Shown: positions 1 to 10,071, counted from the first letter of the stretch. The stretch is DNA of 64,000 bases from Bacteroides sp. (GCA_023662825.1 JAMPIH010000003.1:123120-187119), one strand, 5' to 3'. The notes: a model not told the origin generated them from the sequence alone. Made by a program: numbers and translations.

Positions 1-2570
1 GTGGAAAGCTTGAGCAATGAGTCGGACAAGGCCTCCACCGAACCATCCACGTCGGCCTTTACGATAATGTTGAGTTCCTTGAAGTTTCCGATGGCGATGC
101 GGCGGCCGATATCGTCGAGGGTGATGTGCTTCTGGGCGCGCATACCCTGTTCGCGCTGCAGCTGCAGGCGCTTTCCGGCAATTTCCTTGGCTTCCTTCTC
201 GTCGGTCATCACGTTGAACACGTCGCCCGGCTGGGGTGCACCGTTCAAGCCCAGCAGCAAGAGGGGCTGCGAGGGCCCGGCCTCCTTCATAGGCTGGTTA
301 CGCTCGTTGTACATGGCCTTTACACGGCCGAAAGTAGGACCGGCCAGAATAAAGTCGCCCACACGCACGGTTCCGTCCTGCACCAGGATCTTGGCCACGT
401 AACCGCGGCCCTTGTCCAGCGACGATTCAATCACCGTACCCTTTCCGCGCCTTTCGGGATGTGCCTTGAGGTCGAGCATCTCGGCTTCCAGCAATACCTT
501 TTCGAGCAGGGATTCCACACCCAGCCCGCTCTTGGCCGAAATATCCTGGCTCTGGTACTTGCCGCCCCAGTCTTCCACCAGCAGGTTCATTTCCGCCAGT
601 TCCGACTTGATCCTTTCCGGGTCGGCGGCGGGCTTATCCACCTTGTTGATGGCAAAGATGATGGGAACGCCCGCGGCCTGGGCATGGTTGATGGCTTCCA
701 CCGTCTGCGGCATCACCCGGTCATCGGCGGCCACCACGATGATGGCTATATCGGTCATCTTGGCGCCACGGGCACGCATGGCCGTAAAGGCTTCGTGACC
801 GGGCGTATCCAGGAACGTGATCTTGCGGCCGTCTTCCAGTTCCACTTCGTAGGCCCCGATGTGCTGGGTGATACCCCCGGCTTCACCGGCAATAACGTTG
901 GTCTTGCGGATATAGTCGAGCAAGGAGGTCTTACCGTGGTCAACGTGACCCATCACGGTAACGATGGGCGTACGGCCCACTTCCTCTCCCGCTTCTTCTT
1001 CCTCTTCCTTGTTTTCCAGTTCGTGGATCACCTCGGCGTCCACAAATTCCACCTTGAAGCCGTATTCTTCGGCCAGGAGCGAGATGGGTTCGGCGCTCAG
1101 ACGCTGGTTGATGGAAACGAACAGACCCAGCGACATACAGGTACCGATAATCTGCGTCACGGGAACGTTCATCATCGACGAAAGCTCGTTCACGGTAACG
1201 AATTCGGTTACCTTCAGCACCTGTCTTTCCTGCATTTCCTGCGCCATCTCGGCCTCCATGTGCTGGCGCACCATCTGGCGTTTCTCACGGTTATGCTTGG
1301 AGGTCTTCGACTTGCCCATCGGCGAAAGGCGGGCAAGGGTTTCCTTCATCTGCTTTTCGATTTCCTGGTCGTCCATTACCGGAGGTGCAGGCGGGACATT
1401 GCGCTTGCCGTTGTTACCACGGGGACCTTTTGGGGGACGGTTTCCTCCCGGCTGCGGGAAACGTCTGTTCAAGCCTTCAAGACCGCCGCTACCTCCCTGC
1501 TGGGGAGCGCCGCCGGCATTGGGCGCGTCTTTCTTGATACGCTTGCGGCGTTTTTCCAGTGCGCCGGGATTTTCCTTGGAGGAAGCCACCGGTTTGGGCT
1601 TGCGCTCGAACTGCGACAGATCCACCTTCTGACCCGTAATCTTGGGGCCGTCGATCTTTACGTATTCGGTCTTGATGAAGTTGTCTTCCTTCGGCTGAAC
1701 CGCTTCCGGCTTGGGTTCGGGAACCGGCTCGGGTTCCACGATCTGCGGGCGTTCTATCTTGTCCGGCTTCACGGCCTTGCCCTTGCGCGCCAGATCCAGT
1801 TCCTTGGCGTCCATCACCGACAGGATCTTGGGACCCGCCACACGGCTCGGCTCGAACAGTTTCTCAAGTTTCTCCTTGGGGCTCTCGGGCTTCTTTTCTT
1901 CGGCCACGGCCACTTCTTCCCGCTTGGGAGCGGGTTCGGGTTCCGGCTCTGGTTCCGGCTTCAATTCAGGCTCGGGTTCAGGCTGGGGTTCCGGTTCGGA
2001 TTCCGCCACCGGTTCGGGCATGGTTTCCGCCTGCGGCGTCTTTTCGGGTTCAGGCTGTTCTTCCTGAACCTTTTCCGCCTGTCCGGGCTCTTCTTCCGCC
2101 TTTTTCTGCTTGGAAGCGGCAGGTTTGGCCTTCTTTTCTTCCACCACGGGAACTTCTTCCGCCGGTTCACTTACCGAAACTTCCGGCTCGGCTTCCGCTT
2201 CCTTGGTCTCCTTGGCTTTCTTGCTTGTTTTCTTTACCGGTGCGGCCGATATTTCGGAGGTCTTTATAAACAAGTCTCCCTCCAAGGAATCGGCGGCTTC
2301 TTCCACCGTTTCCTTGGGCGATTCCTTCGCCTCTACCGTAACCTTCTTGGGAATGGCTTCCAACTGCACACCCTGTGCCTTTTCGGAAATCACCTTGTCC
2401 GATTGAAATTCTTTCAAGACAAGCATGTACTGTTCGCCCGACAGTCTGGTATTGGGACTGGCTTCCACTTCGTGACCCTTCTTTCCCAAGAACTCGACAA
2501 TCGTGCCTACCGAAACATTCACTTCTTTGGCGGCTTTGGAGAGCCTTACCGGTTTTGTTTCTTCTGCCAT
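1..2570 (-). CDS. infB: Translation initiation factor IF-2 (3' end beyond window)
   Basis: GTPase that places initiator tRNA on the 30S subunit and promotes 70S joining; it acts in the cytoplasm. The first 856 residues are visible. They comprise an IF2_N domain (about 1-55, starting [17 protein letters not shown]), a long low-complexity Pro/Glu/Lys/Ala-rich linker (about 80-330), a second IF2_N-like helical part (about 430-510), and the GTPase domain with GHVDHGKT (about 537), DTPGHEAF (about 587) and NKVD (about 643). Domain II follows, and the gene is cut at the window edge before domains III and IV. The ATG at 2570 lies 54 bases after the nusA stop, in the order rimP-nusA-infB. The open frame on the opposite strand is only a shadow of the biased linker. 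Identity is certain. Confidence 0.97.
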   Translation of the reverse strand, partial: MAEETKPVRLSKAAKEVNVSVGTIVEFLGKKGHEVEASPNTRLSGEQYMLVLKEFQSDKVISEKAQGVQLEAIPKKVTVEAKESPKETVEEAADSLEGDLFIKTSEISAAPVKKTSKKAKETKEAEAEPEVSVSEPAEEVPVVEEKKAKPAASKQKKAEEEPGQAEKVQEEQPEPEKTPQAETMPEPVAESEPEPQPEPEPELKPEPEPEPEPAPKREEVAVAEEKKPESPKEKLEKLFEPSRVAGPKILSVMDAKELDLARKGKAVKPDKIERPQIVEPEPVPEPKPEAVQPKEDNFIKTEYVKIDGPKITGQKVDLSQFERKPKPVASSKENPGALEKRRKRIKKDAPNAGGAPQQGGSGGLEGLNRRFPQPGGNRPPKGPRGNNGKRNVPPAPPVMDDQEIEKQMKETLARLSPMGKSKTSKHNREKRQMVRQHMEAEMAQEMQERQVLKVTEFVTVNELSSMMNVPVTQIIGTCMSLGLFVSINQRLSAEPISLLAEEYGFKVEFVDAEVIHELENKEEEEEAGEEVGRTPIVTVMGHVDHGKTSLLDYIRKTNVIAGEAGGITQHIGAYEVELEDGRKITFLDTPGHEAFTAMRARGAKMTDIAIIVVAADDRVMPQTVEAINHAQAAGVPIIFAINKVDKPAADPERIKSELAEMNLLVEDWGGKYQSQDISAKSGLGVESLLEKVLLEAEMLDLKAHPERRGKGTVIESSLDKGRGYVAKILVQDGTVRVGDFILAGPTFGRVKAMYNERNQPMKEAGPSQPLLLLGLNGAPQPGDVFNVMTDEKEAKEIAGKRLQLQREQGMRAQKHITLDDIGRRIAIGNFKELNIIVKADVDGSVEALSDSLLKLS

Positions 2571-2624
2571 TAATCTTATGCTTCTGGTTTGTGTATTCTG
2601 CTATCGTAAAATTTGCTCGCCGGA

Positions 2625-3866
2625 TTAGTTGTCGAACTCGGCCTGGAGAATGCGCCGTATCTCGGCGATGGTTTCTTCTTCCAGATCGGTGCGGTGCGCC
2701 AGTTCCTCGGGATCCATCGCCAGCACGTCCTTGGCCGTGTCGCAGCCGATGTTGCTCAGCTGGTCGAGAATCCACTGGTCGATTTCATCGCTGAATTCCT
2801 GCAGATCGACGTCTTCCTCGTCGGTGCCGGTGCTTTCGCGATATACGTCGATGTCGTAGCCCGAGATGCGGCCCGCCAGCTTGATGTTGTAACCGCCCTT
2901 TCCGATGGCCAGCGAAACCTGGTCGGCACGCATATACACTTCGGCGGTCTTTTCCTCTTCGTTGATCTTGATGGAGGAAATCTTGGCGGGACTCAGGGCA
3001 CGGGTAATCAACAGTTCGGGATTGCTCGTCCAGTTGATCACGTCGATATTCTCGTTGCGCAGCTCGCGAACGATGCCGTGGATTCTGGCACCCTTCATAC
3101 CCACGCAGGCCCCTACGGGATCCACGCGGTCGTCGTACGATTCCACCGCCACCTTGGCCCTCTCGCCCGGTTCGCGCTCAATGCGCTTGATGGTGATGAG
3201 GCCGTCGAAGATTTCGGGAACTTCCTGTTCGAACAAGCGTTCCAGAAAGATGGGCGAGGTACGCGAGAGCACGATAACGGGCGTGTTGTTCTTCACGTCC
3301 ACCTTGAGCACGACCGCGCGCACGGTGTCGCCCTTGCGGTAGAAGTCGGCGGGTATCTGTTCGCTCTTGGGCAGCAGCAGTTCCACGCCGGCGTCGTCCA
3401 GCAAAAGGATCTCACGCTTCCATACCTGATACACTTCGCCGGTTATGATCTCGCCGATCCTTTCCTTATAACGCTTGTAGATAACGTTGTGTTCGTAGTC
3501 TTGAATCTTGGAAATCAGGTTCTGACGGATCGAAAGGATTTCGCGGCGGCCGAAGTCGCTGATATAGACGGCTTCCGACACTTCTTCGCCCACTTCGAAA
3601 TCGGGTTCTATCTTGATGGCTTCCGAATAGGGAATTTCCAGCACGGGATCCTTGAGCTCGCTGTCCTCCACAATCACGCGGTTGCGCCAGATTTCCAAGT
3701 CGCCCTTGTCGATGTTCACGATAATGTCGATATTGGAATCCGTCCCGTATTTCTTAATCAGCATGGCGCGAAATACATCCTCCAGAATGCGCATCATCGT
3801 TTCGCGGTCAATGCTTTTCAGATCTTTAAATTCGGAAAAGCTTTCTACCAAATTCAGATTTTCCAT
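2625..3866 (-). CDS. nusA: Transcription termination/antitermination factor NusA
   Basis: RNA polymerase-binding elongation factor that modulates pausing, termination and antitermination. The 413-residue product has the NusA N-terminal domain (1-125), an S1 domain (about 137-201), KH1 (about 235-300, with GACVGMKGARI) and KH2 (about 305-345, with LAIGKGGYNIKLA). A short helix-hairpin-helix-like tail (about 375-413) contains DLEEETIAEIRRIL. The length is typical of Bacteroidota NusA, which lacks the long C-terminal repeats of E. coli. It sits 12 bases after rimP and 54 before infB, the conserved operon order. Confidence 0.97.
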   Translation of the reverse strand: MENLNLVESFSEFKDLKSIDRETMMRILEDVFRAMLIKKYGTDSNIDIIVNIDKGDLEIWRNRVIVEDSELKDPVLEIPYSEAIKIEPDFEVGEEVSEAVYISDFGRREILSIRQNLISKIQDYEHNVIYKRYKERIGEIITGEVYQVWKREILLLDDAGVELLLPKSEQIPADFYRKGDTVRAVVLKVDVKNNTPVIVLSRTSPIFLERLFEQEVPEIFDGLITIKRIEREPGERAKVAVESYDDRVDPVGACVGMKGARIHGIVRELRNENIDVINWTSNPELLITRALSPAKISSIKINEEEKTAEVYMRADQVSLAIGKGGYNIKLAGRISGYDIDVYRESTGTDEEDVDLQEFSDEIDQWILDQLSNIGCDTAKDVLAMDPEELAHRTDLEEETIAEIRRILQAEFDN

Positions 3867-3878
3867 GGTTTTATCCTG

Positions 3879-4334
3879 TTATTTGAATGAGATTACGACT
3901 TTAGTTTCCTTTACCTGCGAGTATCCGAAGGCGTGTTCGGGCGCGTCGGGCATCTTTTTCGTAGGGTTCTCCTGAATGCGGAAGCCGTTTTCGTCGGCCG
4001 CCGTAATCACGCCCTTGATGCTCTGGCCGTCGGCGGTAAGCGTCTTCACTTCCCGGCCGATGTTCTTGACATATTGCGCCGGAACGCGGAACGGCTGATC
4101 CAACCCGGCCGAAGACACGGTAAGCTCGAAATCCTCGGCATCGCGGTCGAGGCGCTGCTCGATAAAGCGGCTCACTTCCACGCAGCGGTCAATGTTCACG
4201 CCCTTCATGCTGTCGATATACACCTTGATTTCGTTTTTGGGCGAAACCGAAACGCTCACGACAAACATCTCTTCCTGCGGCATGGTTTCCAAGGCCTGCG
4301 AAAGAAGTGCTTCTATCTGTTTCTTGTTTATCAT
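3879..4334 (-). CDS. rimP: Ribosome maturation factor RimP
   Basis: Cytoplasmic 30S maturation factor. The protein is 151 residues, the usual RimP length. The N-terminal alpha/beta domain (about 1-78) carries VYIDSMKGVNIDRCVEVSR, close to the family's acidic 'D...G..dDC..vSr' signature. It is followed by 'ELTVSSAGLDQPF', matching the conserved 'EVSSPGldRPL', and by a C-terminal Sm-like beta domain. It is the first gene of the rimP-nusA-infB operon and lies downstream of a terminator for the gene upstream. Identification is by signature and gene order. Confidence 0.95.
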   Translation of the reverse strand: MINKKQIEALLSQALETMPQEEMFVVSVSVSPKNEIKVYIDSMKGVNIDRCVEVSRFIEQRLDRDAEDFELTVSSAGLDQPFRVPAQYVKNIGREVKTLTADGQSIKGVITAADENGFRIQENPTKKMPDAPEHAFGYSQVKETKVVISFK

Positions 4335-4394
4335 CGTTCTAAAAAACTAAGGTTCAGGAATTTGCACACGCCGCAAAAGCAACCGCAAGGGCAA

Positions 4395-4418
4395 TAAAAA
4401 AGGGGCTTGCACCGCCCC
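4395..4418 (-). terminator. Rho-independent terminator
   Basis: Read on the minus strand, GGGGC pairs with GCCCC across a 7-base loop (arms 4414-4418 and 4402-4406) and is followed by a run of six T. It sits between the stop of the AlbA_2-type gene (4501) and the rimP start (4334), so it separates that gene from the rimP operon. Confidence 0.65.
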
Positions 4419-4500
4419 CCAATCCCTCATGCCGCACAAATCCAACCCCTAAACCGTGGCAAATGTACGGTATTTTATGCTTAAAAACAAGAGTAAGCGT

Positions 4501-6030
4501 TTAGTTTTCTTCTTCGTCGAGCACTTTCCAATATCCAACCCTGTTTGTTCCCATCCGTTTAACTATATTGTTTTCTTGCAACTTTTTTACAGTCATTGCC
4601 ACCCACCTGCGGGAAAATCCCGTGTTTTTTGCGATACCGGCAAAAGTAATCTTGGGATTTCTCCGCATTTGCTCTATAATCTGCATTGCACTTTTTGGTG
4701 CACTTTTTGGTGCACTTTTTGGTGCACTTTTTGGTGCACTTTTTGGTGCACTTTTTGGTGCACTTTGCAGTGTACTTTTTGGTGCACTTTGCAGTGTACT
4801 TTCGAGATTACCGACATTTGCACCGTCGACTTGCCGTTCAATATTCCGTTTGAGTCCGAAAATAACCTTAACAGAGGTGAATGTGGACTCTATTTGCATC
4901 TCATTGCCGGTAACCTCATTCCAACTTTTCAACTTGCGAAGGCCATAACCTAAGTTTTCGGAAAATTTGGCAAGGCGGAAAAGTTTGGAAATAACCGGAT
5001 TGCGAGGCATGGAATCGAAAGCTTTTTCCATGGCCTCAACGGGTTTCGGCATACCGCCGGGATTGATGAACTCGATTCGGTCATCAAACACATGAATGCA
5101 GGAACGTTGGGGACTGAAATGATCGGCATGGGCCATTTGGTTCACCAAGGCTTCACGCAGGATATTGTATTCCGAAAGGTCTTCCTCGGATTGCCCTTTC
5201 AGATTTATACCGGTCATAGGGGTATTGACAAGCGTACGTATGCGCCGCAGTATGATTTTGGCAGCGTCCCAAAGATTTTCCTGTTCGGGAATACGGTAAG
5301 TATAGCGGTTGGTGTAGGCTTCGGTTCCCATTCCGGGAATTTCCACGTAGTCGGCGCAGAAAGTGGGCACATAGCGAAAGGTGTAGGGATTCTTACCGAA
5401 CATTATCAAGCCTCCGTATGTAAGGTTTCCCCTTTCGTCTGTAATGCCTACCGCCCGGCAAAATTGCTCGTCGGATACGTTGTCGAGATGTTTCACAAGA
5501 CCCACATAGCGCACCTCCCCTCTAAAATCGAAAAGGGTGTCCTCGTTAAGCATCTTGATGGATGTGGATGGGATGGATTGCTGGGACTTGACGCCAAAGG
5601 TCTGGTCGCGGAACAGCGCCATTACCTCCTGTTGCGTGGCGTGCTGGTCTCCGCTTCCCATTCGGATAAAGGTGTTTTCGGGAGTGCCTATATAGACGGG
5701 TTTGGTTTCGTGAGAGGGAATGTAGAAACAGAGTATGTCCTTGCCATCTATCTGATGGCGGTTTGCCTTTGCAGAAAGCCGGACGTTAAACTTTTTGGTA
5801 CGCAGGCAACTGAGAAAGTCTTGCTCTAATTTTCCAATGTCGTCAACACCCGTTATCTCGAACTTCTTGCCGGTTTGCTTCACGCCCAGCACAATCCAGC
5901 CACCCGACCCATTGGCAAAGGCGCAAACGGATTCCCAAATGTTTTTGGGAAGTTCCGCTTTCGCGGCCTTCACCTCAAAATCATCCCATTCTATATCGCG
6001 CAGCCGGCTTACAAGTTCTTCCTTTGTCAT
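4501..6030 (-). CDS. AlbA_2 / HATPase_c_4 family putative transcriptional regulator
   Basis: A 509-residue protein of the family often labelled 'ATP-binding protein' or 'putative DNA binding domain'. The N-terminal Schlafen AlbA_2 domain (about 1-130) contains ANGSGGWIVLGV. A middle part is followed by a GHKL-like HATPase_c_4 region (about 290-395: 'REALVNQMAHADH', 'NPGGMPKP', 'NPVISKLFRLAKFSENLGYGL'). Residues about 409-447 are a repeat of the tetrapeptide APKS with two TLQS units, then a C-terminal winged helix (about 447-509). Substrate and target are unknown in this family; a nucleic-acid-binding regulatory or defence role is usually suggested. It appears monocistronic. A decayed relative lies at 60200-60917. 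Confidence 0.85.
   Translation of the reverse strand: MTKEELVSRLRDIEWDDFEVKAAKAELPKNIWESVCAFANGSGGWIVLGVKQTGKKFEITGVDDIGKLEQDFLSCLRTKKFNVRLSAKANRHQIDGKDILCFYIPSHETKPVYIGTPENTFIRMGSGDQHATQQEVMALFRDQTFGVKSQQSIPSTSIKMLNEDTLFDFRGEVRYVGLVKHLDNVSDEQFCRAVGITDERGNLTYGGLIMFGKNPYTFRYVPTFCADYVEIPGMGTEAYTNRYTYRIPEQENLWDAAKIILRRIRTLVNTPMTGINLKGQSEEDLSEYNILREALVNQMAHADHFSPQRSCIHVFDDRIEFINPGGMPKPVEAMEKAFDSMPRNPVISKLFRLAKFSENLGYGLRKLKSWNEVTGNEMQIESTFTSVKVIFGLKRNIERQVDGANVGNLESTLQSAPKSTLQSAPKSAPKSAPKSAPKSAPKSAPKSAMQIIEQMRRNPKITFAGIAKNTGFSRRWVAMTVKKLQENNIVKRMGTNRVGYWKVLDEEEN
4687..4803 (-). repeat. 12-bp in-frame tandem repeat (APKS/TLQS tetrapeptides)
   Basis: Plus-strand unit GGTGCACTTTTT is repeated head to tail about seven times, then interleaved with the variant GCAGTGTACTTT. 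Each unit is 12 bases and encodes one tetrapeptide (APKS or TLQS), so copy-number change would alter linker length without shifting the frame. It joins the ATPase-like core to the C-terminal winged helix of the host gene. Confidence 0.95.
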
Positions 6031-6159
6031 ATTTGCAAAGGTAAGGTTTTCCTCCTACACTTTTCATACCCGCAATTCAACCATGTTCAAGAAAACACGT
6101 ACCGTTTTCGCAACGGAATCCCCTCATATTCACATCATTTCGGTACGAGTTTCGCGAAA

Positions 6160-7578
6160 TCATTCCGGATGCACAAGATGCACCAGCTCCACTTTCACAT
6201 CGAAATTGCGTTCCAGCAGGGTTTTCATTTTTTCGGCGCTATAGACCGAGCGGTGCTGGCCGCCGGTGCAGCCGAAAGCTATGCTCAGGCTTTCGAAACC
6301 GCGCTCTATGTAGTTGCTTACCGCCGGTTTGAGCAAGGCCAGACAGTTTTGCAGAAAGGCATCCATTTCAGGATAATCCGCAAAGAAATCCTGCACCTCC
6401 GCATTGCGCCCCGTAAGGTTCTTGTATCGCTCCAGACGCCCCGGATTGGGCAGGAAACGGCAGTCGAACACAAAACCGCCTCCATGCCCGTCCTCGCAAG
6501 GAGGCAAGCCCTTCTTGAACGAAAAACTGCATAGGTGCAAGGTAAGTTTTTCCGAACGCGGGTTGGCGAACTCCGCCCAGTGCGAACCTTCCAAGGCCGC
6601 GATCACCCTTTCGATTTCGGGATAGGGCGAGAACCGCCCCTGTCTGCGCAATACCGAAAGGTTCCTTATCGCATAGGGAATGCTCTTCAAGAACAGATCC
6701 TTTTTCTGACAGATGCCGCGCAAGCCGTACGCCCCCATCGCCTGCAAGATGCGCAGCAGCACGCAGGCATAAAACTCCCTACAGAAACCCTCCCCGTCAA
6801 AACCCGCCATCTCGCGCGAAGCCGCTTGCAGGTAATGTTCCAAAAGAAGGCATCGGAAATCATCGGGCAGCGAAGCCTTGGCATCGTACAGCAAGGAAGC
6901 CAGGTCGTAGCCCAAGGGGCCTTTCCTGCCCCCCTGGAAATCGATGAACCAGGGCGCGTTCCCGCGCACCATGATGTTGCGCGACTGAAAGTCCCGATAC
7001 ATGAAATACCGGTGCGGCTCCCAGTTCAGGAAAGCGCACAGGCGGTCGAAATCGGCTTCCAAGGCCGCCTCGTCGAAAGGAATATCCGCCACCTTGAGGA
7101 ACGAATACTTAAAGTAGTTCAAGTCCCACATCATGGCGGCGCGGTCGAAATCCGCCACCGGAAAAACATGCGTGTAATCCAGACCCTTTCCGTTCTTGAG
7201 CCCCGCCATCTGGAACCTCACCAAATCTTCGATCACGCGGAAATAAACCTCCCTTACCGCTTCCGGAACAGGAATTCCGACGTTTTTTGGCAGGAGCGAA
7301 AACAATGTGTCGTCGCCCAGATCCTCCACGAAATACGTCTGTCGGCCGGCCGCCACATGCAGCACCCGCGGCACCGGAAGCCCCTCCTGCAAGAACTGTT
7401 GCGTAAACGAAAAATAAGCCTCGTTCTCGGGCACCGAGCGGTTGAACGCACCCAACACCGTCTGGCCGTTGAACGCGATGCGGAAATAGCGACGGCTGGA
7501 GCCGTTGGCCGAAAGCGGCCTGATCTCCGAAGGTTCGAACCCCTTCCATTCCCTAAACTGCTGCCTGATATTCTCCAT
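6160..7578 (-). CDS. Fusion of aminoglycoside-phosphotransferase-type kinase and RapZ C-terminal domain
   Basis: A 472-residue two-domain protein. Residues 1-335 are an APH/choline-kinase-like sugar kinase resembling AmgK: catalytic-loop D196 and N201 in 'YRDFQSRNIM', and metal-binding D213 in 'FIDFQ'. Residues about 343-472 match the C-terminal domain of RapZ, including GCTGGQHRSVYSAEK (436-450); in E. coli that domain binds glucosamine-6-phosphate and the GlmZ/GlmY RNAs. The RapZ P-loop domain is absent. The likely role is phosphorylation of an amino sugar (cell-wall recycling) linked to sensing of a related metabolite; substrate and sensing are inference. It is encoded 3 bases after the T9SS plug gene. 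Confidence 0.85.
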   Translation of the reverse strand: MENIRQQFREWKGFEPSEIRPLSANGSSRRYFRIAFNGQTVLGAFNRSVPENEAYFSFTQQFLQEGLPVPRVLHVAAGRQTYFVEDLGDDTLFSLLPKNVGIPVPEAVREVYFRVIEDLVRFQMAGLKNGKGLDYTHVFPVADFDRAAMMWDLNYFKYSFLKVADIPFDEAALEADFDRLCAFLNWEPHRYFMYRDFQSRNIMVRGNAPWFIDFQGGRKGPLGYDLASLLYDAKASLPDDFRCLLLEHYLQAASREMAGFDGEGFCREFYACVLLRILQAMGAYGLRGICQKKDLFLKSIPYAIRNLSVLRRQGRFSPYPEIERVIAALEGSHWAEFANPRSEKLTLHLCSFSFKKGLPPCEDGHGGGFVFDCRFLPNPGRLERYKNLTGRNAEVQDFFADYPEMDAFLQNCLALLKPAVSNYIERGFESLSIAFGCTGGQHRSVYSAEKMKTLLERNFDVKVELVHLVHPE

Positions 7579-7581
7579 GGC

Positions 7582-8823
7582 TTATTTCTCCCTGCTGTTG
7601 GCCTTTTCCACGCCCAGAAGACGGTCGTAACGACCGCCCGGCTCGCGGTAAAAGACATAGACGTAGTAATCGTTCTCCGCCTCCTGGTTGTTGCCCTCCA
7701 TCACGGGAATGGAAATCTCCCCATTGTACTGGCAGGCGAACATATAATCGTAAAAACCCTGTTTCAATGGCAGGCTGAGCGTATAGGCACGGATGTTCCC
7801 GCGGTATTCCATCCGGCTCTTCTCGTTGCAGAGCCAATTGTTGAACTTGCCGATAACGTAGTATTTGCGCAGCGACTGCTGTTCGGCCTGCAGGATAAAA
7901 TGCACGTTCACGTATTCTGCCTCCACGTCCGAATTCTCCATCCGTTCGGCCTTGATGACGAAGTTGCCGTTGATGTCGTCGTCGTTCACGTACGGCTTGT
8001 ATTCCCGGCTCTTCTGAGGCAGGGTCTGGGCGTTGTAGCGGTCGCTCACCACCGACACGTAATCCACGCCGCGCCCGCTGTAGGTAATGGGCCGTATGTC
8101 GATGTTGCGGAACTCGTTCAGACCATCGAACACCAGTTCGTCCCTGTCGCGGTATTCGTAGCGGCTGCCCGTCTGGAAAAGCATCGGCAGCTGGCGCAGG
8201 CTCTGCGTGTTCATGTTCTGCTGGGCGAACACCTGCAGGCAGCGGTCGGCCTGTATGATCCGCACGGGGCACTTGGCGGCATCCACCGTAACAGCCAGTT
8301 CCTGCCGCAACTGCCGCCATTCCACACGCCGGGGCACCTTTACCTCGATAGTGGTCTGCACCGCCGCCTCGCACACCATAAAGGGAATCACCAACAGGAT
8401 ATCGTCGGGATCGTCGGGCGCAAAAACTTCGAAACGGTAGGCCCCCGACAGCTTTACGTTACGCCCCTTTTCGGGAAAGGTGAACGAATAGTGCGCATAG
8501 TTGCTGCGGGTGTTGAACGAATAGTCCATTTCGGTGATGTCGGTCTTGTTGATGCCCGAAACGTATTCGATCTCGCGCATATCGTTGGGCGAACCGTCGG
8601 TGTTGAGCAGGCGCACCCGGTAGCGGAGCGTCATGTCGCGGTCCTGCAGGTCGTCGAAACTCACGCTCAGGTAGTCGCCGCTGTTCAGGTTTATCACCGG
8701 CAGGTTTTCGTAGTCTTTATTGGAGGACACGGCCTGCACCGAGCCGAAACCGATGGCCGTCTGCGCAAGGCCGGACACCGGTACCAGCAGTAAGAAGACA
8801 AGAAAAAAACGCAGGCTTTTCAT
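7582..8823 (-). CDS. Type IX secretion system plug protein (DUF5103)
   Basis: A 413-residue exported protein with signal peptide 'MKSLRFFLVFLLLVPVSGLAQ' (cleavage after about residue 21). The beta-rich body matches the DUF5103 family: 'NLPVINLNSGDYLSVSFDDLQ' near the N terminus and 'KYYVIGKFNNW' with 'GFYDYMFACQYNG' near the C terminus. In Flavobacterium johnsoniae the DUF5103 'Plug' protein occludes the periplasmic end of the SprA translocon pore. This fits the other T9SS parts in the window (porV and the PorE-like gene) and the CTD cargo. It lies 12 bases downstream of the SpmA/B-like gene. Confidence 0.85.
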   Translation of the reverse strand: MKSLRFFLVFLLLVPVSGLAQTAIGFGSVQAVSSNKDYENLPVINLNSGDYLSVSFDDLQDRDMTLRYRVRLLNTDGSPNDMREIEYVSGINKTDITEMDYSFNTRSNYAHYSFTFPEKGRNVKLSGAYRFEVFAPDDPDDILLVIPFMVCEAAVQTTIEVKVPRRVEWRQLRQELAVTVDAAKCPVRIIQADRCLQVFAQQNMNTQSLRQLPMLFQTGSRYEYRDRDELVFDGLNEFRNIDIRPITYSGRGVDYVSVVSDRYNAQTLPQKSREYKPYVNDDDINGNFVIKAERMENSDVEAEYVNVHFILQAEQQSLRKYYVIGKFNNWLCNEKSRMEYRGNIRAYTLSLPLKQGFYDYMFACQYNGEISIPVMEGNNQEAENDYYVYVFYREPGGRYDRLLGVEKANSREK

Positions 8824-8835
8824 GGAGAAGAGAAA

Positions 8836-10071
8836 CTAATGAAAGAATACGTAGGCCACCAGAATGGCCGCCACCACGCCGATAAGGTCGGCAATCAAGC
8901 CCGCCTGCACCGCGTAACGGGTCTTGCGGATGCCCACCGAACCGAAATAGAGGGCGATGATATAGAAGGTGGTGTCGGCCGAACCCTGGAAAAGGCAGGA
9001 CAGACGGCCCACGAAACTGTCGGCTCCGTAATTGCTCATGGCCTCTATCATCATGGCCTTGGCGCCGCTGCCGCTGAGCGGTTTCATGAACGCGGTGGGC
9101 AAGGCGCCCACAAAATCGGTGTTCAGCCCCACCGCATCCACGCACCAGGCCAGGCCGTCTATCAGGTAGCCCATGGCGCCCGAAGCGCGGAAAACGCCGA
9201 TACCCACCAGCATGGCCACCAGATAGGGAATGATTTTCATAGTGGTCTTGAATCCGTCTTTCGCTCCGTCTATAAAGGCTTCGTAAACATTGATGCGTTT
9301 GTATAATCCTCCGCCGATAAAGGCCGTTATCACCAAAAGCAGTATGCCGTTGCCCGCGATATTGGAAAACCGGGCCAGCTGCGCCGGTTCCAGACTGAGG
9401 CAGTAGGCCATCAACCCACCGATAAAGAGCGTGATGCCGCCCAGCCACAGCAGGACGGTCTTGTTGAACAGGTTTATCTTTTGCTTGACGGCCACATAGA
9501 TGATGCCGCCCAGGGTGGAACAGTAGGTGGCGATAAGCAGCGGCACGAACACGTCGGTGGGATTGGCCGCGCCAAGGATGGCGCGTTGGGCCAGCACCGC
9601 GATGGGAATGATGGTGAGGCCCGAGGTATTGATGGCCAGGAACATGATCTGGGCGTTGCTGGCCGTGTCTTTGTTGGGGTTGAGCTGCTGCATGCTCTCC
9701 ATGGCCTTCAGCCCGAGCGGGGTAGCGGCGTTGTCGAGCCCCAGCATATTGGCCGAGAAGTTGAGCAGCAGTTGTCCGGTGGCCGGGTGGTTGGCCGGAA
9801 TTTCGGGAAAGAGCTTGCTGAAAAAGGGCCCCACGATTTTGGAGAGCACCCGTATCGCGCCCGCCTTCTCACCTACGTTCATCAAGCCCAGCCAAAGGGT
9901 CATGACGCCGGCCAGGGGCAGCGCGATATCCAATACCGCCATCTTGGAGGCCGAGAAGGTGGCGTCGATAATGTTCTTGAACGCCTGCGCGTCGCCGGTG
10001 CAGAAAAACGAGACCAAGGCGACCGCGAAAGCCACCAGAAAGAATCCGATCCAAATGTAATTGAGCAACAT
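8836..10071 (-). CDS. SpmA/SpmB-type nucleoside-recognition (Gate) membrane protein
   Basis: A 411-residue polytopic inner-membrane protein. The N-terminal half resembles spore maturation protein A (NMLGLDNAATPLGLKAM at about 108-124). The C-terminal half resembles SpmB (PTAFMKPLSGSGAKAMMIEA at about 318-337, and QGSADTTFYI). It is thus a natural SpmA-SpmB fusion of two Gate domains, common in Bacteroidota, which do not sporulate. Transported substrate is unknown. It is the upstream member of a short minus-strand run with the plug and kinase-RapZ genes. Confidence 0.88.
   Translation of the reverse strand: MLLNYIWIGFFLVAFAVALVSFFCTGDAQAFKNIIDATFSASKMAVLDIALPLAGVMTLWLGLMNVGEKAGAIRVLSKIVGPFFSKLFPEIPANHPATGQLLLNFSANMLGLDNAATPLGLKAMESMQQLNPNKDTASNAQIMFLAINTSGLTIIPIAVLAQRAILGAANPTDVFVPLLIATYCSTLGGIIYVAVKQKINLFNKTVLLWLGGITLFIGGLMAYCLSLEPAQLARFSNIAGNGILLLVITAFIGGGLYKRINVYEAFIDGAKDGFKTTMKIIPYLVAMLVGIGVFRASGAMGYLIDGLAWCVDAVGLNTDFVGALPTAFMKPLSGSGAKAMMIEAMSNYGADSFVGRLSCLFQGSADTTFYIIALYFGSVGIRKTRYAVQAGLIADLIGVVAAILVAYVFFH

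Noticed and set aside
126..2573. 815-codon plus-strand open frame
   Set aside because: It is the antisense of infB. Its His/Phe/Arg-rich translation has no domain, while the minus strand gives a clear IF-2.
4687..4803. CRISPR-like array
   Set aside because: The 12-bp units are contiguous without spacers and encode in-frame tetrapeptides.
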